From positions 1-7,910 of the forward strand of contig DAOWNV010000124.1 of NCBI GenBank assembly GCA_030642405.1: 7,910 bases of DNA. The letters run 5' to 3'. The DNA is from Desulfosarcina sp. Lineage in GTDB: Bacteria; Desulfobacterota; Desulfobacteria; Desulfobacterales; Desulfosarcinaceae. A model generated the notes under the pieces. The model saw nothing but the letters and a program-made list of their open reading frames with translations, had not been told where the DNA came from and ran no database searches. The position numbers and the translations under genes are program-made. How positions within the stretch are numbered: position 1 is the first letter of the stretch; each line of letters opens with the position of its first letter. Below, in pieces: positions 1 to 6,431 of the stretch.

Positions 1-67
1 CGCGTACATGCGTCTATTTACCTGCTCTGCACCTTGCGTAGCTTTTTTCAAATCATTTGTCGCTGAT

Positions 68-112
68 GTTTAGGATTGGGGATGAAATTCACAATCCTTA
101 CCTTACCTAAAC
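68..112. repeat. Nested inverted repeat with two alternative pairings
   Basis: GTTTAGG (68-74) is perfectly complementary to CCTAAAC (106-112). The overlapping AGGATTG (72-78) is perfectly complementary to CAATCCT (92-98). The shared bases 72-74 mean the two stems cannot form fully together, although GTTTAGGATTG could pair with a split right arm. No T-tract follows on either strand, so this is not an obvious intrinsic terminator. It could be an operator, a transcript structure or chance. Function unknown. Confidence 0.35.
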
Positions 113-142
113 CTGTATTATGGTCTGTTCCAAATGAAAGAA

Positions 143-171
143 CGCCTTGTGGAAATATTATTCCAAAGGCG
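143..171 (-). terminator. Hairpin, candidate terminator of the leftward transcript
   Basis: The left arm 143-154 and right arm 161-171 form an 11-bp stem, with a single bulged G at 149 and a 6-base loop (155-160). Read on the minus strand, the hairpin is followed by TTCTTTCATTT, a T-rich but interrupted tract. That orientation suits termination of the regulator transcript, whose stop codon lies about 140 bases upstream. On the plus strand no T-tract follows. The imperfect tract and the distance from the gene keep confidence moderate. Confidence 0.45.
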
Positions 172-308
172 GTCTGCTAAGATCAGTTGACATGAATTCG
201 CATTTAAGGGAAAAAATACCAAATTGGGCTGTATGGCGTGATTCCCCATCACTTGTGTTTTAGCTCTTCAGCCTCCTCATTTTTTTATCGACGATGGACC
301 AGTTTGTC

Positions 309-854
309 CTATTTGCTGTTAATGCCCTCAACACTTTTTAAAAACGAGCTGGAAAATGATTTTCCTTGTGTTCTGCACTTATCCGGTTGGATGCCTTCTT
401 GCCGAAATTCTATAAATCGCTGGAGCCAGCTTTTCCCCGTTCGAGGACAGACTTGGATGAATTCCATGAAATCAATAAAACTATCCAATGTGGCCGAACT
501 GAGTGCGTGTTCCATTTTACATGCTTCTGCGTCCGCCTCTTCAGGATTGACCTGTAGTATCCTGGTAAGAAAAGCAAGCATCACCTCATGCCTTCGACGC
601 ATCTCTTTCCCGATCGTGACACCTTCTTTGGTGAGATCGATGTACTCATATTTTTCGTAGTCAACCAGCTTCCGTTCATTCAAAGTCCTCAGCATGCTGG
701 AAACCGTTGGCATTTTTACATCCATTCGCTTGGCGATATCCTTAACCCGAACCACCTTTTTTTCTTGGCTCAGATCGAAAATCGCTTCCAAATAATCTTC
801 CATTACAGTGGTAAGTGGTTTTGTTGTAGTGGGTTTTTTTTGTGTGGAAACCAT
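309..854 (-). CDS. DtxR/MntR-family metal-dependent transcriptional repressor
   Basis: A 181-residue cytoplasmic DNA-binding protein. Residues about 16-78 form the winged helix-turn-helix, with the family opening MEDYLEAIF and a wing near DYEKYEYIDLT. Residues about 85-130 are the metal-binding/dimerisation helices. Residues matching metal ligands are D20, E23, H89, E90, C112, E115 and H116. The ACKMEH segment has Cys where Bacillus MntR has Glu, as in iron-type DtxR/IdeR, so Fe(II) sensing is a reasonable guess but not proven. At 181 residues it is longer than MntR (about 142) and lacks the SH3-like domain of DtxR/IdeR; instead it has a tail with CPRTGKSW (136-143) and a Ser/Lys-rich end. 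The ATG at 854 has a GAGAGG ribosome site a few bases upstream. The gene lies 144 bp downstream of the acyl-CoA ligase on the same strand. By family rule it represses metal uptake or homeostasis genes when metal-bound; its targets are not visible here. Family assignment is firm, metal and regulon are not. Confidence 0.93.
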   Translation of the reverse strand: MVSTQKKPTTTKPLTTVMEDYLEAIFDLSQEKKVVRVKDIAKRMDVKMPTVSSMLRTLNERKLVDYEKYEYIDLTKEGVTIGKEMRRRHEVMLAFLTRILQVNPEEADAEACKMEHALSSATLDSFIDFMEFIQVCPRTGKSWLQRFIEFRQEGIQPDKCRTQGKSFSSSFLKSVEGINSK

Positions 855-892
855 TTTGCCTCTCTTTGTTAGAGGTATAAAACTTTCATCCA

Positions 893-906
893 GTTTACAA
901 ATAAAC
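893..906. promoter_or_regulatory. Small palindrome over the regulator -10 region, possible operator
   Basis: GTTTA (893-897) and TAAAC (902-906) are perfect inverted arms separated by 4 bases, and they overlap the proposed -10 element. A repressor bound here would block the promoter, which would fit autoregulation by the DtxR-family protein, but the sequence does not match the classical DtxR/IdeR box (TTAGGTTAGSCTAACCTAA). Further GTTTA/TAAAC pentamers occur at 963-967, 990-994 and 1000-1004. Confidence 0.3.
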
Positions 907-927
907 GATGTTGCTCACGTTTGTCAA
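900..927 (-). promoter_or_regulatory. Candidate sigma-70 promoter of the regulator gene
   Basis: On the minus strand a perfect TTGACA (922-927) is followed after 16 bases by TTTATT (900-905), a 4/6 match to the -10 consensus. Transcription would start about 40 bases before the ATG at 854. This would let the regulator be expressed independently of the ligase upstream. The inference rests on sequence matching only. Confidence 0.5.
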
Positions 928-998
928 GGGAATTTAAAGTATCAGCCGTCTGGGTTATCTGTGTTTAACATGCATACGACCCGATGATTTAAACTGGA

Positions 999-2537
999 TT
1001 AAACGAACTTATCCCTGGGTTCGTATTGCTCGCGCATTTCCCGTTTGAGCATTTTACCGGCAATATTTCTGGGGAAGGCTTCAACGATAACAACATCATG
1101 AATTCGTTGAAATTTTGCGTCCACACGGTTGTTGGTCCATTCAATCAACTCTTTTGGGGTGGCGGTAGAATTCGGGGTAAGCACGACCGATGCGATGGGG
1201 ACTTCCCCCCATTTTTCGTCAGGAACGCCCATGACGGCCACCTCGCTTACACCCGGGTGACGGACGACTATTTCTTCGATGTCTTTCGGATAGACATTTA
1301 CCCCACCGGATATGATCATGTCCTTCATTCGATCCACCAGGAATAAAAAGCCATCCTCGTCCACATATCCCAGATCACCCGTATGCAGCCATCCGTCCAC
1401 GATAGCTTTTTCGGTCAAATCCGGTTGCTTGTAATAGCAGGGCATCATCATTGGGCTTTTCCCACAGATCTCACCGATTTCTGCGGGTGCACATTCCCGG
1501 CTGTCGGGGCCAAGGATGCGCATTTCCATGAAGGGAGCGGGCACGCCGACCGACCCCACTTTACGGATGGCATCATTTTTGTCAAGCACGGTCATAAATC
1601 CTTCCGTGAGTCCGTAAAGCTCATAAAACCGACCCGGTAGAGTTTCATTGAGGCGGTGTTTGTATTCCAAAAGCAACGGTGCGCCGACATTTTGGAGCAT
1701 TTCCAAAGAGGAGAGTTTTTCCGGGTCGAAGGCCGGGCTGTTCAGGATGGCAATGATCTGCGCCGGCACCATTACAATATGGGTGACCTTCTCTTTTTTG
1801 ATGTCGGCGATCACTGCTTCCGGGTTGAAGCTTTCATGTAGAATGTAGGTACCCCCCAAATACATACAGGGCATCATGTCTATCATGGCTCCGTTGAAAA
1901 CAATGGCTCCGGCGTGCAGTACAACGCTCTCCGGCCTCATGCGCCAGCACGAGGCGAAAATGGAGCAGTACATGGCGCGAACGTAATGAGTATGAACGAT
2001 TCCCTTAGGTGCGCCGGTGGTGCCGCTGGAGTACATGATGTTGTACATGTCGTGATCGTCGATGGAGGTCTCCCGCGGGTTCTCTTCTTTTGCCGATTGG
2101 ACAAAGTCGTCATAACCTAAAAATCCATTCCGGTGTGATTTGAGACCGACCAGGACGTAGCGCTCCTCTTGGATGGCTTTTAGTTCCGTACGGATACTGT
2201 CAAGGACATCGGCAAAAGAGGCATCGGCGATCACCAGTGACGTGTCCGAATCCCGCAGCAATGTGGAAAGCCCTCTTTCATTGAGCATGGTGCTGGCGGG
2301 TACGATGACCAGTCCGGTTTTTGCCGCAGCCCAATACGCTGCCATGAGTTGTGTGCAATTGGGCAAAATCGTTGCAAACTTGTCCCCCTTTGTGAGCCCA
2401 CAGTTTAATAGTGCGTTTGCCAGTTTGTTCACATAGGCGTTGAACGCTTTATAGGTAAACCGTTTATTTCCACAGACAAAGGCCGGATGATCGGGTCTAT
2501 AGCGTGCGTGGTTAGGCAAAAGGACACCGATATCCAT
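999..2537 (-). CDS. AMP-forming acyl-CoA ligase (class I adenylate-forming / FadD-like)
   Basis: A 512-residue cytoplasmic member of the ANL superfamily. It should activate a carboxylic acid with ATP to an acyl-adenylate and transfer it to CoA; the acid cannot be named. Motifs in order: phosphate loop SSGTTGAPKG (170-179), YGLTEG (308-313), HTGDLGY with the ATP-ribose Asp at 388, hinge region DRMKD (402-406), GGVNVYP (411-417), and the C-terminal RNIAGKMLK carrying the catalytic Lys (about 495). Length is normal and all core motifs are intact. I place the start at the ATG at 2537 because AAAGGGA lies just upstream of it and the ANL N-terminal pattern begins there. The in-frame ATG at 2579 would add 14 residues and has no ribosome site. 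FadD-like fatty acid activation is likeliest; an aryl or dicarboxylic acid is an alternative. It is divergent from the exported protein gene and upstream of the regulator on the same strand. Confidence 0.93.
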   Translation of the reverse strand: MDIGVLLPNHARYRPDHPAFVCGNKRFTYKAFNAYVNKLANALLNCGLTKGDKFATILPNCTQLMAAYWAAAKTGLVIVPASTMLNERGLSTLLRDSDTSLVIADASFADVLDSIRTELKAIQEERYVLVGLKSHRNGFLGYDDFVQSAKEENPRETSIDDHDMYNIMYSSGTTGAPKGIVHTHYVRAMYCSIFASCWRMRPESVVLHAGAIVFNGAMIDMMPCMYLGGTYILHESFNPEAVIADIKKEKVTHIVMVPAQIIAILNSPAFDPEKLSSLEMLQNVGAPLLLEYKHRLNETLPGRFYELYGLTEGFMTVLDKNDAIRKVGSVGVPAPFMEMRILGPDSRECAPAEIGEICGKSPMMMPCYYKQPDLTEKAIVDGWLHTGDLGYVDEDGFLFLVDRMKDMIISGGVNVYPKDIEEIVVRHPGVSEVAVMGVPDEKWGEVPIASVVLTPNSTATPKELIEWTNNRVDAKFQRIHDVVIVEAFPRNIAGKMLKREMREQYEPRDKFV

Positions 2538-2594
2538 GGTTTTCCCTTTCGTTGAAAAAAAGTTAATGATGTGGTTCATGGGATTGCTTTTGTC

Positions 2595-2624
2595 AATAAT
2601 TGATTATTTTGTTAAAACAATCAA
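2595..2624. promoter_or_regulatory. Overlapping A+T-rich palindromes in the divergent control region
   Basis: Two palindromes overlap here. AATAAT (2595-2600) and ATTATT (2603-2608) are perfect arms with a 2-base spacer. TTGATTATTTT (2600-2610) and AAAACAATCAA (2614-2624) pair at 10 of 11 positions around a 3-base centre. Both coincide with the promoter-like sequence proposed for the ligase gene, so a regulator bound here could control that gene and perhaps the divergent one. No known operator consensus is recognised, and A+T-rich DNA yields such patterns fairly easily. Confidence 0.35.
2596..2624 (-). promoter_or_regulatory. Weak candidate promoter of the acyl-CoA ligase gene
   Basis: On the minus strand TTGATT (2619-2624, 4/6) is followed after 17 bases by AATTAT (2596-2601, 4/6). 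Transcription would begin near 2589, leaving roughly a 50-base leader before the preferred ATG at 2537. A perfect TTGACA at 2591-2596 is also present on this strand, but no good -10 lies at normal spacing from it. Confidence 0.25.
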
Positions 2625-2642
2625 GGAAGATAATTTTGAGCA

Positions 2643-2671
2643 TTGTCTGAATTGCATTTATTTGGTATATA
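2643..2671 (+). promoter_or_regulatory. Candidate sigma-70 promoter of the exported protein gene
   Basis: TTGTCT (2643-2648, 4/6) is followed after exactly 17 bases by TATATA (2666-2671, 4/6). The start would lie near 2678, giving a leader of about 45 bases. A GGAG ribosome site at 2713-2716 lies 7 bases before the ATG at 2724 and supports that start codon. Confidence 0.4.
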
Positions 2672-2723
2672 CAATAACATCTTAACGGATCCCCATACAA
2701 GAATCTGATGACGGAGACTACGA

Positions 2724-2792
2724 ATGAAAAGAATCCTCTTGATTGAGTCGGTCATTTTATCTTTGTTTCTATGTGTAACTGTTTCTTTTGCC
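2724..2792 (+). other. Signal peptide of the exported protein
   Basis: The first 23 residues have a short basic N-terminus (KR), a long hydrophobic stretch rich in Leu, Ile and Val, and a small-residue cleavage site SFA|A. Cys17 lies inside the hydrophobic core, but the sequence around it does not form a convincing lipobox, so signal peptidase I cleavage is more likely than lipoprotein processing. Confidence 0.8.
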
Positions 2793-5700
2793 GCCACAAT
2801 TTCCGGTCATGTTTTTCAGGAGGATGGTATTACACATATTACCGGTGTCTCTGTAGGGGTTGGTGTGCTGTCTGGAGATCCTTGCGGTCATAATTGGATC
2901 AATGGTGTCTGGTCGGATTCCAATACTGGAACATTCACTATCAGCGACATCCCAGGAGGAACATATTTTCTTCGGACAGACCCTGCAGAATCAAACTATG
3001 TCAGTGAATGGTGGGCGGCTGGTGCCAGCTCAATGGATTGCAATAATGCGGAACCGATTTCCGTAACAATTGGCCAAACAGTCTCCGGCTATGAGTTTCA
3101 ACTTGAAGAAGGCGGTTTAATTACTGGCAAGGTAACCGACGCCGGCAATGACCAGCCGATTGCCGACGTCTGGGTCTCAGCCTCTATTTACGATACGGGG
3201 CAATGGGGAAATGGGGCCAATACAGACGACCAAGGCAATTTCACCATTCAAGGATTGCCTGCCGGTGTGTATCGCGTCGGCACGGAGGCCCATGGATTGA
3301 ATTTTTTAGACGAATTTTTCGAGGAGACCCATGAGTGGGAAATGGCCACTCGTATTGAAGTAACAGCCGGAGAAACTACGGACAACATCGACATGAAGCT
3401 GGACTACGGGTTTTCCCACGAAGCGTCAGTCATCAACTTTCACAAACCCGATGGTACTTTTGCCTCTTTTTACTTCTTCGATATACATGATCTTGAAGTT
3501 AACCCGCCGGGTTATTTCACCTCGGTGACCGTAATAACACCGGTTACCAAGACTGTTCATGCACTGGAATGGGATTCCAGCGCAAAGGAATTCGCGAAAA
3601 CCATAGAAAACAAACAGCCGGAATTGGGGATTCACACGTTTACTGCCATTACTTCGGATGGAAGGGTGGTGACCACCGACTATCAGTATGTAAACAAGAC
3701 GATTCCCATTCCGGCGGTTACAGCAATGTTACCGGCCGAAGGAACAATTGTTACCTCGAAAACACCGATTTTTACCTGGGAGCCTGTTGAGCTTCCGGGA
3801 ACTCCTTTATATTACAATATGGAAGTAGTCAATAAATCCAACGGTGAAAGGAATGATAAGGACTTCACCATGGGGACGACAGGAATCACTGCACCGGTAG
3901 GTGCGCTTAGTCCTGGAGAATACCAATGGCGGGTAATTGTTGCTGACCATAATGAGGGGGCTCCCACGCAGAATGCGGCTTTCAGCGAATGGGTCGAATT
4001 TACCGTATCTGATTCTCTCGACCCCCATGAAGCATTACCGGCCATCCATTCCAACAGCTGGAACGGGCTTACCTGGACAGGCGGCAACGCCTTCGCCTGT
4101 TCGGTGAAAGTTACTGATCTGGATGGCGTTGCCTATGACGGGTCATCCCACACGCTGACAGTTACTGCACCCGATGGGAGCAATTTTCCGGATGAAACCC
4201 ATGTCAAAAAAGTGGGATTCGACCGCCCTTTAAACCCAACATCTGGTTACTATTGGCTGTATGTGGGAGGAGGGACACCGGTATCGGGTAAATACACCTT
4301 TACTGTAACAGACCCTGAAGGCCTTCAAACCACTTTTGTTGAACAGGTGGATGTCACACCGTTGAACGGTCCTGACGCAGCTTCGTTGACTCCAAGCAAT
4401 ATCGATGAACATATTACCGCCACCTTCGATAATGTTTATGTGAACGGACAGCTCTACGAGGCGTTCAACATCAACGATATCAATGAACTGGATCCCTCTA
4501 AATGGAAGTGGATCAGCCAGGCCGATATCGTCAACAATCAGCTGGTGATGAACCTTCAAAATTCAGTCGGACGTGCCCATGGGGGCATTGCTTTCGCTGA
4601 TGTAGGCCCGATTACTTCCGTTCAGGCAGATATTTCGGTGACAGGTGCGAGTGACGCCCCATCCAAGGGAGCACGAATTGCAGGAACGTTTTTCAATGAC
4701 GGCAGCAACGCTGATTTCTGGGTTTCATTTTATAATAATGGCAGTCGCGTTTTTTATAATTTGTCCAAGCAATGGATCAATCACCAGGGCACTTATCAGT
4801 GGGAGACCATAAAAAGCGAAACGCTGGTGGATGCGAATGTGAACGATATCGTCACGATGAGCGTCGTCTGGGATGAAGGGACCAAAACGCTGACATTCAG
4901 CGCCGACAACAAGACCCAAGGCCTTGTCGCTTCGGAAGCGTATGAGCATGCGGGGCCGGTTTATCCACCCATTAGAAAAGAGTTGGGATTTCACACCCGT
5001 ATTAACCTATCCACCAGCACCAACCCCACTTTTTCCTGGGATTCGGTGACTAATGCGAGTCGCTACCAGTTCAGGATTTATACGTACGATAAAAAAAGAA
5101 CCGTATGGCGGGGATACACAGGTAGTGAAACCACGTACACCGTGCCGCCGGGCGTACTGGAACCCGGCGGCTACTACCGCTATCGGGTGGAGGCCTATGA
5201 TAAACCTAGCCCGTTGAGTGTGGACAACTACTCCCGGACACCGACCAACAGCGACTATTACAGGTTTTATACGAATGAGGAAATACCGGAACGCCCCTCA
5301 ATTGATCTGGATGGGGCGGGTGCGCTTACCTATACGAAAGATTCTCTTACCATCCCTATCTTCTGGGTTCGCGTAAACGACCGGCAGGGGGTGCCCGGAA
5401 ACATCACGTCTGTGAAGGTGAAGTTTCCTTCAGGGACAGAAGAGATCTTATCTTTGGATAACACGGACGGTCCCACCCGGGGTTATTATCTTAACGGATC
5501 GGATGAGCCGATTGAAAGTGGGAAGTATACTTTCACCGTGACGGACAATGACGGGCATGTTGCATCGATAACCGATGACTTGGTCAATAATCCCATACCG
5601 TCAACAAACAATCTTTCAGCCATTGTTAAATCAAAGGAAATCCTGGTGAGTTGGGATCCTGTAACGGATGCCCGTTTTTATCGTATCGACATTCATGACA

Positions 5701-6359
5701 TGACCGGTGAACGTCTTCATCGGATATCCGTAGATGCGGCCGATGGTTCTTCCTTTGCCGTTCCAAGGGGCTTGTTGAAAGAGGGTGAAACCTATAGTTA
5801 CTGTATCCGGGCCTATCGTGAATGGTTTAGTCAACTCACAGGAGACGATACCCAGGGCAATTTTGACAATAGTTCCAAATTTCCCAGCGACGTCAGCCTC
5901 AACCCCACTTTTGAACTGACACCGGATAGCGACGATGACGGCATTTCCAATTTTGTGGAAAACAAACAAGGTTCCTGTACTGTGGCAGATGATGCGGACA
6001 GCGATGAGGATGGGATCAAGGACGGTAACGAAGATAAGAACCACAATGGTAGTTTGGACGCAAACGAAACCGATCCGTGCAATCCCGATACGGACGGTGA
6101 TGACGTCTACGATGGTACAGAGATCGGGCTGACCCAACCCGAAGATCCGTCGGCAACTGATGAGTCGAAAGGATTTTTCATTGCCGATGCAGATCCCGGC
6201 TCTCAAACAGATCCGATAAATGATGACACGGATGGTGACGGCTTGCTAGATGGTGAGGAGGATGCCAACCATAATGGCCGGGTCGACCCTGGGGAGAGCG
6301 ATCCCAATCCAAAAGAAAAAACACTGCCGGCTATTCCGCTATTGCTTTTAAATGACTAA
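2724..6359 (+). CDS. Large exported multi-modular beta protein with Ca-binding tail
   Basis: A 1211-residue protein with no recognised enzyme active site. Residues 1-23 are a signal peptide (two basic residues, hydrophobic core, SFA before the likely cut at 23/24), so it is exported through Sec. Domains by inspection: carboxypeptidase-regulatory-like folds at 24-128 and 131-227 (GxVxD... GxFTIxxLPxGxY pattern); a beta segment at 230-326; fibronectin-III/Ig-like modules at 327-430, 761-850 and 957-1045 (pattern PxFxWxxV...YxxxI...LxxGxYxxRVxAxD); a second module type at 440-548 and 855-955 (SGKYTFTVTD in both); a larger beta domain at 551-760 that may be concanavalin-like; thrombospondin-type-3-like DxDxDG loops at 1066-1196; and a hydrophobic end, LPAIPLLLLND. 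The family role suggested is a surface or secreted scaffold, adhesin or glycan-binding protein; that is inference. Start supported by GGAG 7 bases upstream and the signal peptide. It appears monocistronic: the next intact gene has its own promoter. Confidence 0.9.
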   Translation: MKRILLIESVILSLFLCVTVSFAATISGHVFQEDGITHITGVSVGVGVLSGDPCGHNWINGVWSDSNTGTFTISDIPGGTYFLRTDPAESNYVSEWWAAGASSMDCNNAEPISVTIGQTVSGYEFQLEEGGLITGKVTDAGNDQPIADVWVSASIYDTGQWGNGANTDDQGNFTIQGLPAGVYRVGTEAHGLNFLDEFFEETHEWEMATRIEVTAGETTDNIDMKLDYGFSHEASVINFHKPDGTFASFYFFDIHDLEVNPPGYFTSVTVITPVTKTVHALEWDSSAKEFAKTIENKQPELGIHTFTAITSDGRVVTTDYQYVNKTIPIPAVTAMLPAEGTIVTSKTPIFTWEPVELPGTPLYYNMEVVNKSNGERNDKDFTMGTTGITAPVGALSPGEYQWRVIVADHNEGAPTQNAAFSEWVEFTVSDSLDPHEALPAIHSNSWNGLTWTGGNAFACSVKVTDLDGVAYDGSSHTLTVTAPDGSNFPDETHVKKVGFDRPLNPTSGYYWLYVGGGTPVSGKYTFTVTDPEGLQTTFVEQVDVTPLNGPDAASLTPSNIDEHITATFDNVYVNGQLYEAFNINDINELDPSKWKWISQADIVNNQLVMNLQNSVGRAHGGIAFADVGPITSVQADISVTGASDAPSKGARIAGTFFNDGSNADFWVSFYNNGSRVFYNLSKQWINHQGTYQWETIKSETLVDANVNDIVTMSVVWDEGTKTLTFSADNKTQGLVASEAYEHAGPVYPPIRKELGFHTRINLSTSTNPTFSWDSVTNASRYQFRIYTYDKKRTVWRGYTGSETTYTVPPGVLEPGGYYRYRVEAYDKPSPLSVDNYSRTPTNSDYYRFYTNEEIPERPSIDLDGAGALTYTKDSLTIPIFWVRVNDRQGVPGNITSVKVKFPSGTEEILSLDNTDGPTRGYYLNGSDEPIESGKYTFTVTDNDGHVASITDDLVNNPIPSTNNLSAIVKSKEILVSWDPVTDARFYRIDIHDMTGERLHRISVDAADGSSFAVPRGLLKEGETYSYCIRAYREWFSQLTGDDTQGNFDNSSKFPSDVSLNPTFELTPDSDDDGISNFVENKQGSCTVADDADSDEDGIKDGNEDKNHNGSLDANETDPCNPDTDGDDVYDGTEIGLTQPEDPSATDESKGFFIADADPGSQTDPINDDTDGDGLLDGEEDANHNGRVDPGESDPNPKEKTLPAIPLLLLND
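4041..5588 (+). repeat. Duplicated module pair within the exported protein
   Basis: Residues 440-548 and 855-955 share the same layout: a strand ending VxVxDxxG, an APDG/FPSG turn, a GYY segment, then SGKYTFTVTD followed by an acidic residue, one more residue and a Gly. Each copy is preceded by a fibronectin-like module (327-430 and 761-850), which suggests that a two-module unit was duplicated. The larger domain at 551-760 sits between the two units. Similarity is clear at protein level but not obvious at DNA level, so the duplication is old. Confidence 0.6.
5919..6311 (+). repeat. Thrombospondin-type-3-like calcium-binding repeats
   Basis: Residues 1066-1196 are dominated by Asp-rich DxDxDG loops. 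Two units align closely: 1092-1118 and 1168-1194, with 16 of 27 positions identical and the sequence NHNG in both. The family binds Ca2+ in each loop and stiffens extracellular stalks; in many exported bacterial proteins it sits just before the C-terminal anchor. Two cysteines (1085 and 1119) could form a disulfide. Confidence 0.75.
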
Positions 6360-6431
6360 TATTATAGGCAGAACAGGATAAATGACTCCTGGTTAGTTCA
6401 CACAAACGTTGCAAAAACCGCAACCTTGGGA

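Larger units (their letters stand above)
1..308. other. Intergenic region, no gene recognised
   Basis: All frames in this stretch are short or interrupted by stops, and none gives a recognisable peptide. The rightward frames entering from the left edge end within about 75 bases, so no tail of an upstream gene is visible. The longer rightward frame beginning at 238 lies mostly antisense to the regulator gene and is discounted. What the region does hold is two sets of inverted repeats (68-112 and 143-171), described separately. A leftward gene could begin at or beyond base 9, where a minus-strand ATG occurs, but too little is present to judge. Confidence 0.6.
888..999. repeat. 10-bp inverted repeat spanning the gap between regulator and ligase
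   Basis: ATCCAGTTTA (888-897) recurs as its exact reverse complement TAAACTGGAT (990-999), whose last base is the first base of the minus-strand stop codon of the ligase gene. The arms are 92 bases apart, too far for a terminator hairpin, so a paired protein-binding site is the more natural reading if it is real. No intrinsic terminator is visible behind the ligase gene, which leaves read-through into the regulator possible. Confidence 0.35.

Noticed and set aside
97..113. Possible DtxR/IdeR-type iron box around CTTACCTTACCTAAACC
   Set aside because: It shares a CCTAA half-site but lacks the symmetrical 19-bp structure, and no gene start lies beside it.
238..252. GTGAT/ATCAC inverted repeat near the regulator stop codon
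   Set aside because: A 5-bp stem with no following T-tract; expected by chance.
238..872. Rightward frames opposite the regulator gene (238-660, 366-557 and 588-872)
   Set aside because: They lie wholly or mostly antisense to the clear DtxR-family gene, show no domain pattern and have no convincing ribosome sites.
1026..2436. Several plus-strand frames of 60-106 codons opposite the acyl-CoA ligase gene
   Set aside because: All are shadows of the ligase coding sequence, with no motifs of their own.
5631..6206. 191-codon minus-strand frame inside the exported protein gene
   Set aside because: It is the antisense of the Asp-rich repeats, which gives an artificial Ile/Val-rich translation. No start signal or family resemblance; the plus-strand protein is well supported.
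6408..6424. GTTGC/GCAAC hairpin after the exported protein gene as a terminator
   Set aside because: Only 5 bp with a 7-base loop and no T-tract on either strand; too weak to call.
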